From contig CAWAFQ010000014.1 in NCBI GenBank assembly GCA_963781345.1, positions 62,001-126,000 of the forward strand: a DNA stretch of 64,000 bases, in the 5' to 3' direction. A program made the position numbers and the translations under genes. Within the stretch, counting starts at the first letter, position 1. Each line of letters starts with the position of its first letter. The notes beneath the pieces are model-generated. The model worked only from the letters and a program-made list of their open reading frames with translations, had not been told where the DNA came from and did not search any database. The DNA is from JBBRHQ01 sp963781345. GTDB taxonomy: Bacteria; Actinomycetota; Thermoleophilia; Solirubrobacterales; 70-9. Shown here piece after piece: positions 36,049 through 46,735 of the stretch.

Positions 36049-37977
36049 ATGGCCGCGACATCCGCCCCGAGGGCCTCGCATTCCGCCGGTATGGCCGCCC
36101 TGACGCTGGGCGCGCTGGGCGTCGTCTTCGGCGACATCGGCACGAGTCCGCTGTACGCGCTGCAGGCCGTCTTCGCGGCCGACGACGGCGCGGTGAAGCC
36201 GACGACGGGCGACGTCTACGGGATCATCTCGCTGGTCGTCTGGTCGGTGACGCTGATCGTCTCGATCAAGTTCGTGACGTTCATCATGCGCGCCGACAAC
36301 GACGGCGAGGGCGGCGTGATGGCGCTCGTGGGGCTGGTCCGCGGATCTCGATGACGCGGGTCGAGGCTCAAGCCGGCACTCATCCTGATCGGCCTGGCCG
36401 GGGTCGCGCTGTTCTACGGCGACGGCATGATCACGCCCGCGATCTCGGTCCTGTCCGCGGTGGAGGGCGTGAAGGTCGCGGCCCCAGACCTGACGTCGAT
36501 CGTGCTGCCGATCGCGCTCGTCGTGCTCACGGGTCTGTTCGCGATCCAGCGATTCGGCACCCATGTCGTCGGCCGGCTGTTCGGTCCGGTGATGGTCGTC
36601 TGGTTCCTCGCGCTCGCGGCCGCGGGCGCGAGCCGCCTGGTCCATCACCCGCAGATCCTCCGGGCGGTGTCGCCGAAGTACGCGGTGGACTTCTTCGCTG
36701 AGCATCCGGGCGATCGCGTTCATCTCGCTCGGCTCGGTCGTCCTGACCGTCACCGGCGCCGAGGCCCTGTACGCCGACATGGGCCACTTCGGCCGACGCC
36801 CGATCAGCCGCGCCTGGTTCCTGATCGTCTTCCCGGCGCTGATGATCAACTACATGGGCCAGGGATCGCTGATCCTCGACGCACCCCGCCGCGATCTCCA
36901 ACCCGTTCTACCTGCTGATGCCCGAGTGGGCGCAGGTGCCGATGATCTTGCTGGCCACGATCGCGACGCTGATCGCCTCGCAGGCGGTGATCTCCGGCGC
37001 GTTCTCGGTGACCCGGCAGGCCGATCCAGCTGGGCTTCCTGCCGCGTCTGACGCATCCGCCACACCTCCGGCGAGGCGATCGGCCAGGTGTACGTGCCCG
37101 CGGTCAACTGGGGGCTGTTCGCCGCGGTCGTCGCGCTGGTCGTCGGCTTCGGGTCGTCGGCCAAGCTGGCGACCGCGTACGGGATCGCGGTGACCGGCAC
37201 GCTGCTGGTGGACTCCGTGCTGTTCCTGTTCGTCGTGCGGCTGCTGTGGCGCAAGCCGCTGTGGATGGTCGTCGCCGGGATCCTCGGGCTTCGTGACCGT
37301 CGATCTGCTGTTCCTGGCCGCCAACGTCACGAAGATCCTCCACGGCGGCTGGTTCCCGCTCCTCGTCGGCGCGAGTGGTCCTGGTGGTCATGACCACGTG
37401 GGACCGGGGCCGCGCCGACGTGACCGCGGCCCGCATGAAGGCCGAGGGGCCGCTCGGCGAGTTCGTCGACGCGGATGCACGCAAGGGTCCCCCCGCTGCG
37501 CCGCCTGCCCGGCGCGGCGATCTACCTGAACCCCAGCCCGGACACCGACCCCGCTGGCCCTGCGGGTCGGCGTCGACCGCATCCACGCGATCCCCGATGA
37601 GGTCGTGATCGTCACCGTCGAGACGGCCGACGTCCCGCACGTCCCGCCCGCCGAGCGCACGACGTTCGACCACCTCGGAGACGACCAGGATGGCTACAGC
37701 CACATCACGCTGCGCTTCGGCTACCTCGACGAACCCGCGGTCACGTCCACGCTCGCACTGGCTCGCAGCACGCCGGGCCTCGGCGTGGACTTCAACCCCT
37801 ACCACGCCACCTACTTCCTCTCGCAGATCACCATCGTGCCCGAGCGCGGGCGCGGGCATGGCGTGGTGGCGCAAGAAGCTGTTCGTCGCGATGGCCCGCA
37901 ACGCCGCCAGCCCCACGGAGTACTTCAAGCTGCCAGCCGAACGCGTCGTGACGCTCGGCTCACGGATCAGCTTCTGA
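36049..37977 (+). CDS. kup: Kup low-affinity potassium uptake protein (multiple frameshifts)
   Basis: ATG 36049 starts with LTLGALGVVFGDIGTSPLYA, the Kup signature. Later pieces match the family in shifting frames: GVALFYGDGMITPAISVLSA, ALMINYMGQGSL, VNWGLFAAVVALVVGFGSSA, GGWFPLLVGA, and the end AWWRKKLFVAMARNAASPTE. At least nine single-base shifts occur (near 36345, 36705, 36885, 37022, 37050, 37290, 37373, 37475, 37550, 37858), nearly all one extra base. Total length divided by three (about 640 codons) equals a normal Kup, with no large deletions. This pattern points to sequence errors in an intact gene. Confidence 0.8.
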
Positions 37978-38114
37978 GCCCGATGCCAAAGCCCGACTCG
38001 GGCCACTCCCGTTTGCATACAGGGCAGCGGCCTTGCGCGCCGTTCGGCGACGTTGCCGAGAGCGAGCGTCTCGATCGTGAAGCTGCTTTCCTAGGCCGAT
38101 GAAGCCGGCCCGGC

Positions 38115-38510
38115 ATGCTCGTCGCGTACGACGGTTCCGAACCGGCCAAGCGGGCGCTCGCCCGCACCGCCGAGCTCGTCACTTCCGGGGACAGGGTGAG
38201 CGTCGTGAACGTCATGCCCGAGCCGGGCGTGAGTGCCCAGATCAGACCCCCCAAGGAACTCAAGCGGCAGGCCGAGCTGCTCGGAGAGGCCGCGAGGATC
38301 CTGGCCAACCAGAAGATTCACGCGCGGCTGATCACCGCGATCGGCAACGCCGCACATGAGATCCTCGTGGTCGCCCAGCAGGAAGACGCGGACGTGATCA
38401 TCCTCGCCCGGCATAGCGGCCACCAAGTCCCGCGCCCCTTGGGCTCGACCAGCATCCGCGTCGTACGCCACGCGCCGTGCGACGTGCTCGTCGTGCACGA
38501 CACAGATTGA
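38115..38510 (+). CDS. Universal stress protein (UspA family)
   Basis: 131 residues from ATG 38115, which gives the opening LVAYDGSEPAKRALARTAEL. The end is ILARHSGHQVPRPLGSTSIR followed by VVRHAPCDVLVVHDTD. The G-2X-G ATP-loop is altered to RHSGHQVPRPLGS, so nucleotide binding is uncertain. It follows kup and may act in potassium or stress adaptation, as Usp domains often accompany cation transporters. Confidence 0.85.
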   Translation: MLVAYDGSEPAKRALARTAELVTSGDRVSVVNVMPEPGVSAQIRPPKELKRQAELLGEAARILANQKIHARLITAIGNAAHEILVVAQQEDADVIILARHSGHQVPRPLGSTSIRVVRHAPCDVLVVHDTD

Positions 38511-38952
38511 CGCCGCGCAAGCTCGCCCCAGCGCATCGAACGCGGCACAACGGTCGCGGACCCTCGCTGTGCAACGTAATCGACACCGCCGGGCGCTCCT
38601 GCTTGGGGAAGCGACTTAGAAGGCTCAGGCGGCCATCCGCTCGACGATCCGCGGGTGGTCGCGAGGGACGAATCGGGCCCCCGCTATTGGTCGGAAAGCC
38701 CGCTACGGCGGGCTTCCCGCTGTTGGGAGTCGCAGGTCGGCGGCTGATCCTGAAGGTGGCCGGGACGCTCAGGCTCCCGCTCGCGGAGAAGGCCCCCGGT
38801 CGCTCGGCCGAGACACCGAAGTCTTACGAGTTCGACCATCGGTTCTTCGGATACCTCACCATCTGGCGTTCACGGCCGGGCTATCTGTCGTGGCACCTGT
38901 TTGAGACAACGCCGGACTAAGGTTGGGGCCCCCCAGACGAAAGGGTTACCCG
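38511..38952. other. 442-bp stretch without a convincing gene
   Basis: Open frames here are Arg/Pro-rich shadows with no family match. A frame ending at 38920 gains more natural composition in its last 40 codons but has no credible start. The only clear structure is the hairpin at 38693-38718. Confidence 0.5.
38693..38718. terminator. Strong hairpin, terminator-like
   Basis: GGAAAGCCCGC (38693-38703) pairs with GCGGGCTTCCC (38708-38718) around a TACG loop, with one mismatch in 11 bp. It lies between the two universal stress genes and could end transcription from kup/usp. There is no T-run. Confidence 0.4.
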
Positions 38953-39375
38953 GTGACTTTCAAGAAGATCCTCGTTGCGATTGACGGGTCGAAAGGGTCG
39001 GAGCGAGCGACCTCCATGGCGATCGAGCTCGCAAAGCGTGATCGCGCCAAGCTCGTCCTCGCCCATATCGACGAGCGGGTTGTCGCCAAGGGCGGCGGCG
39101 ATATCCGCGCGGACGAGAAGGAGGTCCAGGCGGCTGTCCGCAAGCAGGCCGAGGAGCTCTCTGCGGAGGGGATCGAGACCAGCGTCGAGATGGCTGACGT
39201 GATGGCCGGGGGAGCCGGGCACGTCCTCGCGAAGATGGCCGAGCGGGTGTCGGCCGACCTCATCGTCACCGGCACCCGGGGGCATTCTCCGCTGGGAGGG
39301 CTGCTGCTGGGCAGCGTCACCCAGAGGCTGCTTCACTTCGCAAAGCAGCCGGTCCTCGTGATTCCCTCAGAGTAG
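38953..39375 (+). CDS. Universal stress protein (UspA family)
   Basis: 140 residues from GTG 38953, chosen because GAAAGGG sits 7 nt before it and it gives the standard opening TFKKILVAIDGSKGSERA. The ATP-binding loop is intact: VTGTRGHSPLGGLLLGSVTQ followed by RLLHFAKQPVLVIPSE (G-2X-G-9X-G-S). It is convergent with fdhD. Confidence 0.9.
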   Translation: MTFKKILVAIDGSKGSERATSMAIELAKRDRAKLVLAHIDERVVAKGGGDIRADEKEVQAAVRKQAEELSAEGIETSVEMADVMAGGAGHVLAKMAERVSADLIVTGTRGHSPLGGLLLGSVTQRLLHFAKQPVLVIPSE

Positions 39376-39428
39376 GGCTGCGCTGCCGGGCCGCTGACCG
39401 GGTCGTGGGGTGGCCGCGGCGGCGGCGC

Positions 39429-40204
39429 TCAGTTCGGCGTGAGACGCTGATCGCCGCTGTATATGTTGATACGGCCCTCGCGAGCGAAGCCGCCGAGGGT
39501 GATGTTGCGATCGGAAGCGAGCTCGATCGCCAGAGAGCTCGGCGCTCCCACACCGACCAGGATCGGCGCCCCGGCCAGGGCCGCCTTCTGGACCAGCTCG
39601 TAGGAGAGGCGGCCGCTGACGCAGAGGATCTGCCCGGAGAGGGGCATCAGCCCCATGACCAGCGCCCACCCGATCACCTTGTCGAGGGCGTTGTGGCGGC
39701 CGACGTCCTCGCGGACGATCAGAGGCTCGCCGTCGCCGTTGAAGAGGCCCGCCGCGTGGAGTCCGCCGGTGCGGGCGAAGGTCGGCTGCTGGAGGCGCTC
39801 GGGCAGGTCGGCGAGCAGCCCGCGGCGATACCTGCGGCCCCTCCGGACGCAACGGGAGCGAGGACGGCAACCTCCTCCAGGGCGCCCCGCCCGCAGATCC
39901 CGCAAGAGGAGGTCGTGTAGAAGCGGCGCCGGCCAGGATCTCGGAGCAGGGGCCCTGAGACGTCGACGATGTTCGCTGCGAAGTCCGCGGTCGGCCCCGC
40001 CTCGTGGGCGCGGTCGATCAGGCCCTCTCCGCGAAGGAAGCCGAGCGCGAGCTCCTCGTCGTGGCCCGGCGTGCGCATCGTCACCGCGATCGGCTCACCG
40101 TCGACGCGGATCTCGAGCGGGTCCTCGACCGCGACCTCGTCGGTGCGGCCGTCGCACTCGACCGTCGCGACCATGCCGGGGCTGACGTCGTCAGCCCGCG
40201 GCAT
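39429..40204 (-). CDS. fdhD: Formate dehydrogenase accessory sulfurtransferase FdhD (one frameshift)
   Basis: The N-terminal half contains DPLEIRVDGEPIAVTMRTPG, HDEELALGFLRGEGLI and the sulfur-carrying Cys pair SSCGICGRG. The C-terminal half, in another frame after about 39833, contains FNGDGEPLIVREDVGRHNAL, DKVIGWALVMG and LCVSGRLSYELVQKAALAG. FdhD passes sulfur from a cysteine desulfurase to the molybdenum cofactor of formate dehydrogenase. It is the last gene of the leftward formate dehydrogenase operon, 75 bp after fdhA. Total length fits an intact gene with one indel. Confidence 0.88.
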
Positions 40205-40279
40205 CAGGCTCTCACGACCACGTTGTCGCTCGGCTCGTCAGCCCGCGGCGTCGGGCCCTCGCGGCCGTTACGCAGCCGC

Positions 40280-43007
40280 TCACGTCGCCACGCCGATCGC
40301 GGGGCGCTCCGAGGGCTCCTCGGCGACCGGGCGCACGTCGACGGCGACGACCTTGTACTCGGGGCAGGAGGTGTTGACGTCGGCCGAGCTGCCCACCAGC
40401 AGGTTGGTCCGCGCCTCGGGGAAGTGGAAGCTGGTGAAGACGTGGCCCGGCTCGATCCGCTCGGTGACCTGAGCGCAGAGCTCGATCCGGCCGACGCGGC
40501 TGCGGATCGAGACCCGGTCGCCGTCGCTGATCCAGAGCCGCTCGGCGTCGTCGGGGTGGATCTCGAGCCAGTCGCGGTCGACCAGCTCGACGTTGCCGGT
40601 GCGGCGGGTCATCGTCCCGGCGTTGTAGTGCTGGAGGACGCGCCCGGTGACGAGGATCAGCGGGAACTCGTCGTCGGCCTCGTCGCCCGGCGGCTTGTAC
40701 GGCAGCGCCGCGAAGTGCCCGAGGCCGTCCGGGCTTGTCGAAGCGCTCGCGCGTAGAGGATCGGCGAGTCGGTCCCGTCGGGCGCCACCGGCCACTGCAG
40801 GCCGCGCGCCCGAGCCGCTCGAAGCTGACACCGGCGAAGTGCGGGGTCAGGGCCGCGATCTCGTCCATCACCGCGGCGGGGTCGGGGTAGCCCATCTCGT
40901 GGCCGAGCGCGCGCGAGACCGTCGTCAGGATGTCGAAGTCGGTGCGGGCGTCGCCGGGCGGGTCGAGCGCGGGTCGCACCAATTGGATCCGGCGCTCGGC
41001 GTTGGTGAACGTCCCGCCCTTCTCGAGGAAGGAGGACGCCGGCAGGATGACGTCGGCGTAGTTGGTCGTCTCGGTCTCGAAGATGTCCTGGCAGACGACG
41101 AACTCGAGCGACTCCAGCGCGGCGACCACGTGGGCGGTGTCCGGATCGGTCTGGGCGACGTCCTCGCCGAAGATGTACATCGCCTTCAGCCGGCCGTCGA
41201 CGGCGGCGTCGAACATCTGCGGGATCGTCAGGCCCTTCTCGCGGGAGAGCGGGACGCCCCAGGCCTGCCTCGAAGGAGGTCGCGACCTCCTCGTCGCCGA
41301 CCGGGCGGTAGGCGGTGTAGGTGTCGGGCAGGGCGCCCATGTCGGAGGATCCCTGGACGTTGTTCTGCCCGCGCAGGGGCAGCAGGGCCGAGCCGGGCCG
41401 CCCGACCTTGCCGGTCATCATCGCCAGGTTGCAGATCAGCTGCACCACCTCGGAGCCGTACTTGTGCTCGGTCACCCCGAGGCCCCAGAGGATGCAGCCC
41501 TCGGCGGCCTCGCCGTAGACGTGGGCGGCCCGCTCGAGGTCGGCGGCGGGGATGCCGGTGATCTCCTCGACCGCCTCGGGGGCGTACTGCCCGAGCAGCT
41601 CCTCGGCGGCGTCGTAGCCCGTCGGTGCGGGCGGCGATGAAGTCCTCGTCGACCAGCCCGTCGCGGGCGACGACGTGGGCGAGGCCGAGCATGACCGCGG
41701 CGTTGGTCCCCGGCCGCGGCGCCAGGTGGAGGACGCCGTAGTCGGCCAGCTCGATCCGGCGCGGGTCGATCGTGACCAGCGTGCAGCCCCGCAGCGCGGC
41801 CTGCTTGATGCGGGCGCCGACGACCGGATGCCCGGGGTCGGGTTGACCCCGATCAGGAGCGCCACGCTCGGCGTGGTCGATGTCGTCGAAGGTGCCGGTC
41901 GCGCCGGAGAGCCCGAACGACTTGCTCAGCGCGAACGAGGTGGGCGAGTGGCAGACGCGCGAGCAGTTGTCGATGTTGTTGGTGCCGACGCGGCGCGCAT
42001 CAGCCGCGCCATCACGTAGCAGTCCTCGTTGGTGGCGCGCGAGGAGGCGAGGCCGGCGATCGCGTCGGGGCCGTGCTCGGTCTTGATCCGGCCGAGCTCG
42101 GACGACGATCCGGTCGATCGCCTCGTCCCAGCTCGCCTCGCGCAGCTCGCCGCCCTCGCGGATCAGCGGCGCCGTCAGCCGGTCGCGGTGAGCGGGAGAA
42201 GTGGTGGGCGAAGCGGCCCTTGAGGCAGGTGTGGCCCTCGTTGGCGGGCCCGTCGGCGCGGGGAGATCGAGGACGATCGCGTCGCCGCTGACGTGCGCCT
42301 CGAGGCGGCAGCCGACGCCGCAGTAGCCGCAGGTCGTGGTCACATTGGAGTCGAAGCGCTCGTCGGTCATCGCCATCGCCTCGATCGAGGAGGGTGTGCT
42401 CGGTGATCGCGTCGGTCGGGCAGGTGTCGGCGCAGGCGCCGCAGGAGACGCAGGCCGAGTCCCGGAAGCCCTGCGTCGAGCCCGGCGGCGACGTTGGCGT
42501 CGAAGCCGCGCCCGGTCGCGGTCAGGGCGAAGGTCGCCCTGGACCTCGTCGCAGGCCCGCACGCAGCGCCCGCAGGAGATGCAGAGCTCGTGGCGGAAGC
42601 GCGAGGTAGGGGTGGCGTGGTCGTCGTGGCGCGGCTCGTGGGTGGGGCCGGGCCAGCGCGGGCTCGCCGGCGTCGAGGTCCCGCGGCGACCGCGGCCAGC
42701 TCGGTGTGGGGGGCGGGCGCCTCGGGAAGCTCGGAGAGGACCAGCTCGACGACCCCGCTGGCGACCCGGCGGGCCCGCTCGTCGCTCGGTCTCGACCGCC
42801 ATGCCGTCGCGGCACTTCGTCGTGCAGGCCGGCGACGATCGGCGCCGTCGGCCGCCGACCAGGCAGACGCGGCAGGCGCCGAAGGGCTCCTGGCGCTCGT
42901 CGAAGCAGAGCGTCGGCACGCCGCCGCCGGCGGCGCGGACCGCCTCGAGCAGGGTCGCGCCCGGCTCGAACTCGGTCCTGCGTGCCGTCGATCGTGACCG
43001 TGCTCAC
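40280..43007 (-). CDS. fdhA: NAD-dependent formate dehydrogenase alpha subunit, Mo/W-bis-PGD (multiple frameshifts)
   Basis: GTG 43007 overlaps the beta subunit stop (GTGA). Domain order: 2Fe-2S ferredoxin (CFDERQEPFGACRVCLV), NuoG-like His/Cys cluster (CISCGRCVRACDEVQG), a 4Fe-4S pair region, then the molybdopterin catalytic part with its own cluster TTTCGYCGVGCRLE. The active site is Cys, not Sec (CSRVCHSPTSFAL). The C-terminal molydopterin-binding region reads ILVTGRVLQHYNAGTMTRRT, VFTSFHFPEARTN. About ten indels break the frame between 40.7 and 42.9 kb, yet total length (about 909 codons) fits the Fds/Fdh1 alpha family. It oxidises formate to CO2 and passes electrons to the beta subunit. 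Confidence 0.85.
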
Positions 43008-44647
43008 GCGAGCCCCAGCTCCTCCGGGAAGTGGGTGAGGAGGCTGCGCATCGGCGCCGGGATGCCGCCGCCGTGGGCGCAGAGGCTGCCGAGACCTCGA
43101 GCGACCTCGAGCAGCTCCTCGAAGCTTCGCGCGGTCGATCGGTGCGTCGGCGGCGAACGCGTCGTGAGCGCGCCGCAGCCCGATGCGGCAGGGGAAGCAC
43201 TTGCCGCAACTCTCGTCGGCGCCGAAGCGAAGCAGGTGCGTGCCACCTCTCTCATGTCGGTGCTCTCGTCGAAGGCCAGGATACTCCCGTGGCCGACCAT
43301 GCACCCCTCGGCGGCCAGTTCGTCGAAGTCGAAGGGCGTGTCGAGCAGGCGAGCCGGGCAGGATTCCGCCGAGCGGGCCGCCGATCTGAAGCGCCTTGAT
43401 CGTCGTGCCCGTCGACGAGGCCGCCGGCGACGTCCTCGCAGAGCTCGCGCAGCGGGGTGCCGAAGCGGACCTCGTAGACGCCGGGCCGGGCGAAGCGCTC
43501 GTTGAAGCAGACGAGCTTCGACCCCGGCGTCGCCCTCGGGGCTCAGCTCGCCGTAGGCCTCGGCGCCGCTGGGCGGCGACGAAGCGGGACGTTGCAGAGC
43601 GTCTCGATGTTGTTGACGACGGTCGGCATCCCGTAGAGGCCGCGCTCGGCCGGGAACGGCGGCCGCGCCGAGACCGTGCCGCGCAGCCCCTCCAGGCAGG
43701 CGAGCAGCGCCGTCTCCTCGCCGACGACGTAGGAGCCGGCGCCCTCGAGGACGGTGACGTCGAAGCTCGCCGAGCACGCCCGCCAGTCGCGAGCCTCGCT
43801 CGACGGCGGCCTCGATCAGCGGCTTCGAGCGCGGGTACTCCGAGCGCGTCAGGACGAAGCCGTGGGTCGGCGCCGACCGCGTAGCCGGCGAGCGCCATGC
43901 CCTCGATCAGCAGCTCGGGGTTGCGCTCCATCAGGTACTTGTCGATGTAGGAGCCGGGGTCGCCCTCGTCGCCGTTGGCGACGATGAACTTCTCCTCGCC
44001 CTCCGCCGCGGCGGCGAACTCCCACTTGGCGCCGGCGGGGAATCCGGCGCCGCCGCGGCCGCGGATCACCGCCGCCTTGACCTCGGCCAGCAGCTCGGCC
44101 GGCGCCATCTCGCTCGCGCGCCCGGCGCAGCCCCGAGTAGTCGCCGCGCCGAAGCAGGACCGGATCGTCGAGGGTGCTGACCCAGGGCGGCTCGGCCGCC
44201 TGCTCCTCCTGCTCGGAGAGAACCCGCTCGATCACCCCGGGGCCGGCGTCGACGACGTCGCCGACGCGCACCGCCGGCGAGGAGTGGCAGAAGCCGAGGC
44301 AGACCGTCTCGGCGAGCGAGACCGCGCCGTCGGCGCTGCGCTCGCCGAGGCCGAGGCCGAGCCCGTCTCCGCAGCGCCTCGACGTGGTCCTCGCCGCTGG
44401 CGGCGAAGCAGGCGGTCCCGGTGCAGACGCGGACGTGGCGGCGCCCGCGTGGCTGGAGCAGGTCGTCGTAGAAGGTCGAGACGCCGTGGACGGCGGCCTC
44501 GGGGAGGCCCGAGAGCTCGGCCGCGCGCCGCCGGTCGTCGTCGGTGATCTCGCCGCGAAGCTCCATCCCCTCCTTCAGCACCTCGAGCGCGGTCGGGGCC
44601 CGCTCGGCGTGGTGGCGGCGGACCAGCTCTACGAGGTTCTGCGACAA
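43004..44647 (-). CDS. fdhB: Formate dehydrogenase beta subunit, NuoE-NuoF fusion (frameshifted)
   Basis: The start gives SQNLVELVRRHHAERAPTAL and a NuoE-type thioredoxin-like 2Fe-2S domain (VRVCTGTACFAASG, then CLGFCHSSPAV in another frame). One frame spans from the end of this domain into DDPVLLRRGDYSGLRRA, and NuoF follows: VIRGRGGAGFPAGAKWEF (NADH/FMN), NGDEGDPGSYIDKYLMERNP, and the 4Fe-4S SCGKCFPCRIGLRRA. So the two modules are one polypeptide, about 547 codons, as in the Methylobacterium Fdh1 beta subunit. It takes electrons from FdhA and reduces NAD+. Several single-base shifts occur (for example near 44360 and 44120). Confidence 0.82.
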
Positions 44648-44651
44648 CGCC

Positions 44652-46028
44652 TCAGCTCGAATCGGCCATGCCGGGTATCCAGCTCGTCCCCGCCAGCGGC
44701 ACCTTCGCCATCGCCGAGGCCTCGAGGGTGAGTGCGACCATGTCCTCGGGCTCGAGGTTGTGGACGTGGGACTTGCCGCAGGCGCGGGCGAGGGTCTGGG
44801 CCTCGAGCACCATCGCCCGCAGGTAGTTGGCGAGACGGCGCCCGCCGAGCTCGGGGTCGAAGCGGGCGGCCAGCTCGTCGTCCTGGGTCGAGATCCCGAC
44901 CGGGTCGCGGCCCTCGTGCCAGTCGTCGTAGTAGCCGGCGGCGGTCCCGATCTCCTCGTACTCGGACTCGTAGTGGGGCGAGTTGTCGCCGAGCGCGATC
45001 ACCGCGGCGACGCCGATCGAGACGGCGTCGGCGCCGAGCGCCAGCGCCTTGGCGACGTCGGCGCCGGAGCGGATCCCGCCGGAGACGATCAGCTGCACCT
45101 TGCGGTGCATCCCCAGCTCCTGGAGCGAGCGCACCGCCTCGGGGATCGCGGCGAGGATCGGGATCCCGACGTGCTCGATGAAGACCTCCTGGCTCGCAGC
45201 CGTGCCGCCCTCCATGCCGTCGAGGACGATCACGTCGGCGCCGGCCTTGACCGCCAGCGCCACGTCGAAGAAGGTGCGGGTGGCGCCCACCTTGACGTAG
45301 ATCGGCTTGCGCCAGTCGGTGATCTCGCGCAGCTCGCCGATCTTGATCTCGAGGTCGTCGGGGCCGGTCCAGTCGGGATGGCGGCAGGCGCTTCGCTGAT
45401 CGACGCCCATCGGCAGGTCGCGCATCTCGGCGACGCGGTCGGAGATCTTCTGCCCCAAGAGCATGCCGCCGCCGCCGGGCTTGGCCCCCTGGCCGACGAC
45501 GACCTCGACCGCGTCGGCGCGGCGCAGGTCGTCCGGGTTCATCCCGTAGCGGGAGGGCAGGATCTGGTAGACGAGCTTGCTCGAATGGTCGCGCTCCTCG
45601 GGCAGCATGCCCCCGTCGCCGGTGGTCGTCGAGGTGCCGACGGCGCTGGCGCCGCGGCCGAGCGCCTCCTTCGCCGGCGCCGAGAGCGCGCCGAAGCTCA
45701 TCCCGGCGATCGTGATCGGGATCTCGAGCTCGATCGGCTCCGAGGCGAAGCGGGCGCCGAGGGTGACGTCGGTGGCGCATTTCTCGCGGTAGCCCTCGAG
45801 CGGGTAGCGCGAGACGCTCGCGCCGAGGAAGAGGAGGTCATCGAAGTGGGGGACGCGGCGCTTGGCGCCGAAGCCGCGGATGTCGTAGATGCCCTCGCGC
45901 GCCATCCGCTGGATCTCGTGGATCGTGTTGCGGTCAAACAGCGCCGACTCGCGCAGGCCCGGGCGCCAGCGCCCGCCCTGGCCCGGCTCGAAGCCCTCGC
46001 GCTTGCCGAGCGCGTCGAACTCGGTCAT
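44652..46028 (-). CDS. mgsC: N-methylglutamate synthase subunit C-like (FMN-binding glutamate synthase domain, GlxD type)
   Basis: 458 residues, start codon overlapping the mgsB stop (TGATG). This is the stand-alone FMN/Fe-S central domain of glutamate synthase: ITIAGMSFGALSAPAKEALG, VEVVVGQGAKPGGGGMLLGQ, KISDRVAEMRDLPMG, VIVLDGMEGGTAASQEVFIE, QLIVSGGIRSGADVAKALAL. In the NMG pathway this subunit condenses the methylamine released from gamma-glutamylmethylamide with a glutamate-derived carbon skeleton. The frame is clean. Gene order gmaS-mgsA-mgsB-mgsC supports this role over ordinary glutamate synthase; GlxD of rhizobia is the close alternative name. Confidence 0.85.
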   Translation of the reverse strand: MTEFDALGKREGFEPGQGGRWRPGLRESALFDRNTIHEIQRMAREGIYDIRGFGAKRRVPHFDDLLFLGASVSRYPLEGYREKCATDVTLGARFASEPIELEIPITIAGMSFGALSAPAKEALGRGASAVGTSTTTGDGGMLPEERDHSSKLVYQILPSRYGMNPDDLRRADAVEVVVGQGAKPGGGGMLLGQKISDRVAEMRDLPMGVDQRSACRHPDWTGPDDLEIKIGELREITDWRKPIYVKVGATRTFFDVALAVKAGADVIVLDGMEGGTAASQEVFIEHVGIPILAAIPEAVRSLQELGMHRKVQLIVSGGIRSGADVAKALALGADAVSIGVAAVIALGDNSPHYESEYEEIGTAAGYYDDWHEGRDPVGISTQDDELAARFDPELGGRRLANYLRAMVLEAQTLARACGKSHVHNLEPEDMVALTLEASAMAKVPLAGTSWIPGMADSS

Positions 46029-46735
46029 CAGTAGGCCCCCGCGTTGTCGACGTCGAAGGTGTAGAGGCGCCGCGCGGAGCCGTAGCGGCGGAATTCGCCG
46101 GGCTCGGCGTCGGCCTCGCGCGCGTTTCAGCAGCTCACCGAGCTGGCTCGAGGTGCTCGGCGCGCATCTCCTTCTCGATGCAGTCGGCGCCCAGCCCGGC
46201 GACCTCGCCGCGTACATAGAGCCGGGCCTCGTAGATCGAGTCGCCGAGGTCGGGTCCGGCGTCGCCGCAGACGACCAAGGTCGCCGCGCTGCGCCATGAA
46301 GGCGCCGGCGTGGCCGATCGAGCCGTGGACGACGATCTCTGCGCCCTTCATTGAGATCCCGCAGCGCGCCGATGCGCTGCCCCTGATGACGACGGTCCCG
46401 CCGCGCCCGGTCGCCGCCGCCGCCTGGCTCGCGTCGCCGGCGACGATCACCGTCCCCGACATGATGTTCTCGGCGACGCCGACGCCGCAGTTGCCGCCGA
46501 TGCGAACGGTGGCGAGCTTGTTCATACCGGCGCAGTAGTAGCCGACGTGGCCGTCGATCTCGACCTCGACCTCGTCGTCGAGCCCGACGGCGATCGCGTG
46601 GGCACCGCCGGGGTTGGCGACAGTGCCAGCGCCCCGGCCCGGAGCCGTCGAGGTCGTGGAGGCGCTGGTTGAGCTCGCGCACCGTCGCGGTGGCGAGGTC
46701 GACGGTCTCGGCCGCGCCGTCGCCGGCGCGTTCAC
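46028..46735 (-). CDS. mgsB: N-methylglutamate synthase subunit B-like (GXGXG domain), frameshifted
   Basis: GTG 46735 overlaps the mgsA stop. Pieces in different frames read VRELNQRLHDLDGSGPG, then NKLATVRIGGNCGVGVAENI, MSGTVIVAGDASQAAAATGR and IVVHGSIGHAGAFMAQRGDL, the right-handed beta-helix of the glutamate synthase GXGXG family, and finally a tail ending in RLYTFDVDNAGAY. At least three single-base shifts are needed. About 235 codons, as expected for GlxC/MgsB. It is a structural subunit between the amidotransferase and the FMN subunit. Confidence 0.8.

Noticed and set aside
36049..37977. kup as a true pseudogene
   Set aside because: All conserved Kup blocks are present in order, total length is normal, and damage is limited to scattered single bases like those in neighbouring genes.
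38477..38920. A 147-codon open frame between the two universal stress genes
   Set aside because: It begins inside the first stress gene, its first two thirds are Arg-rich noise crossing a strong hairpin, and no family is recognisable.
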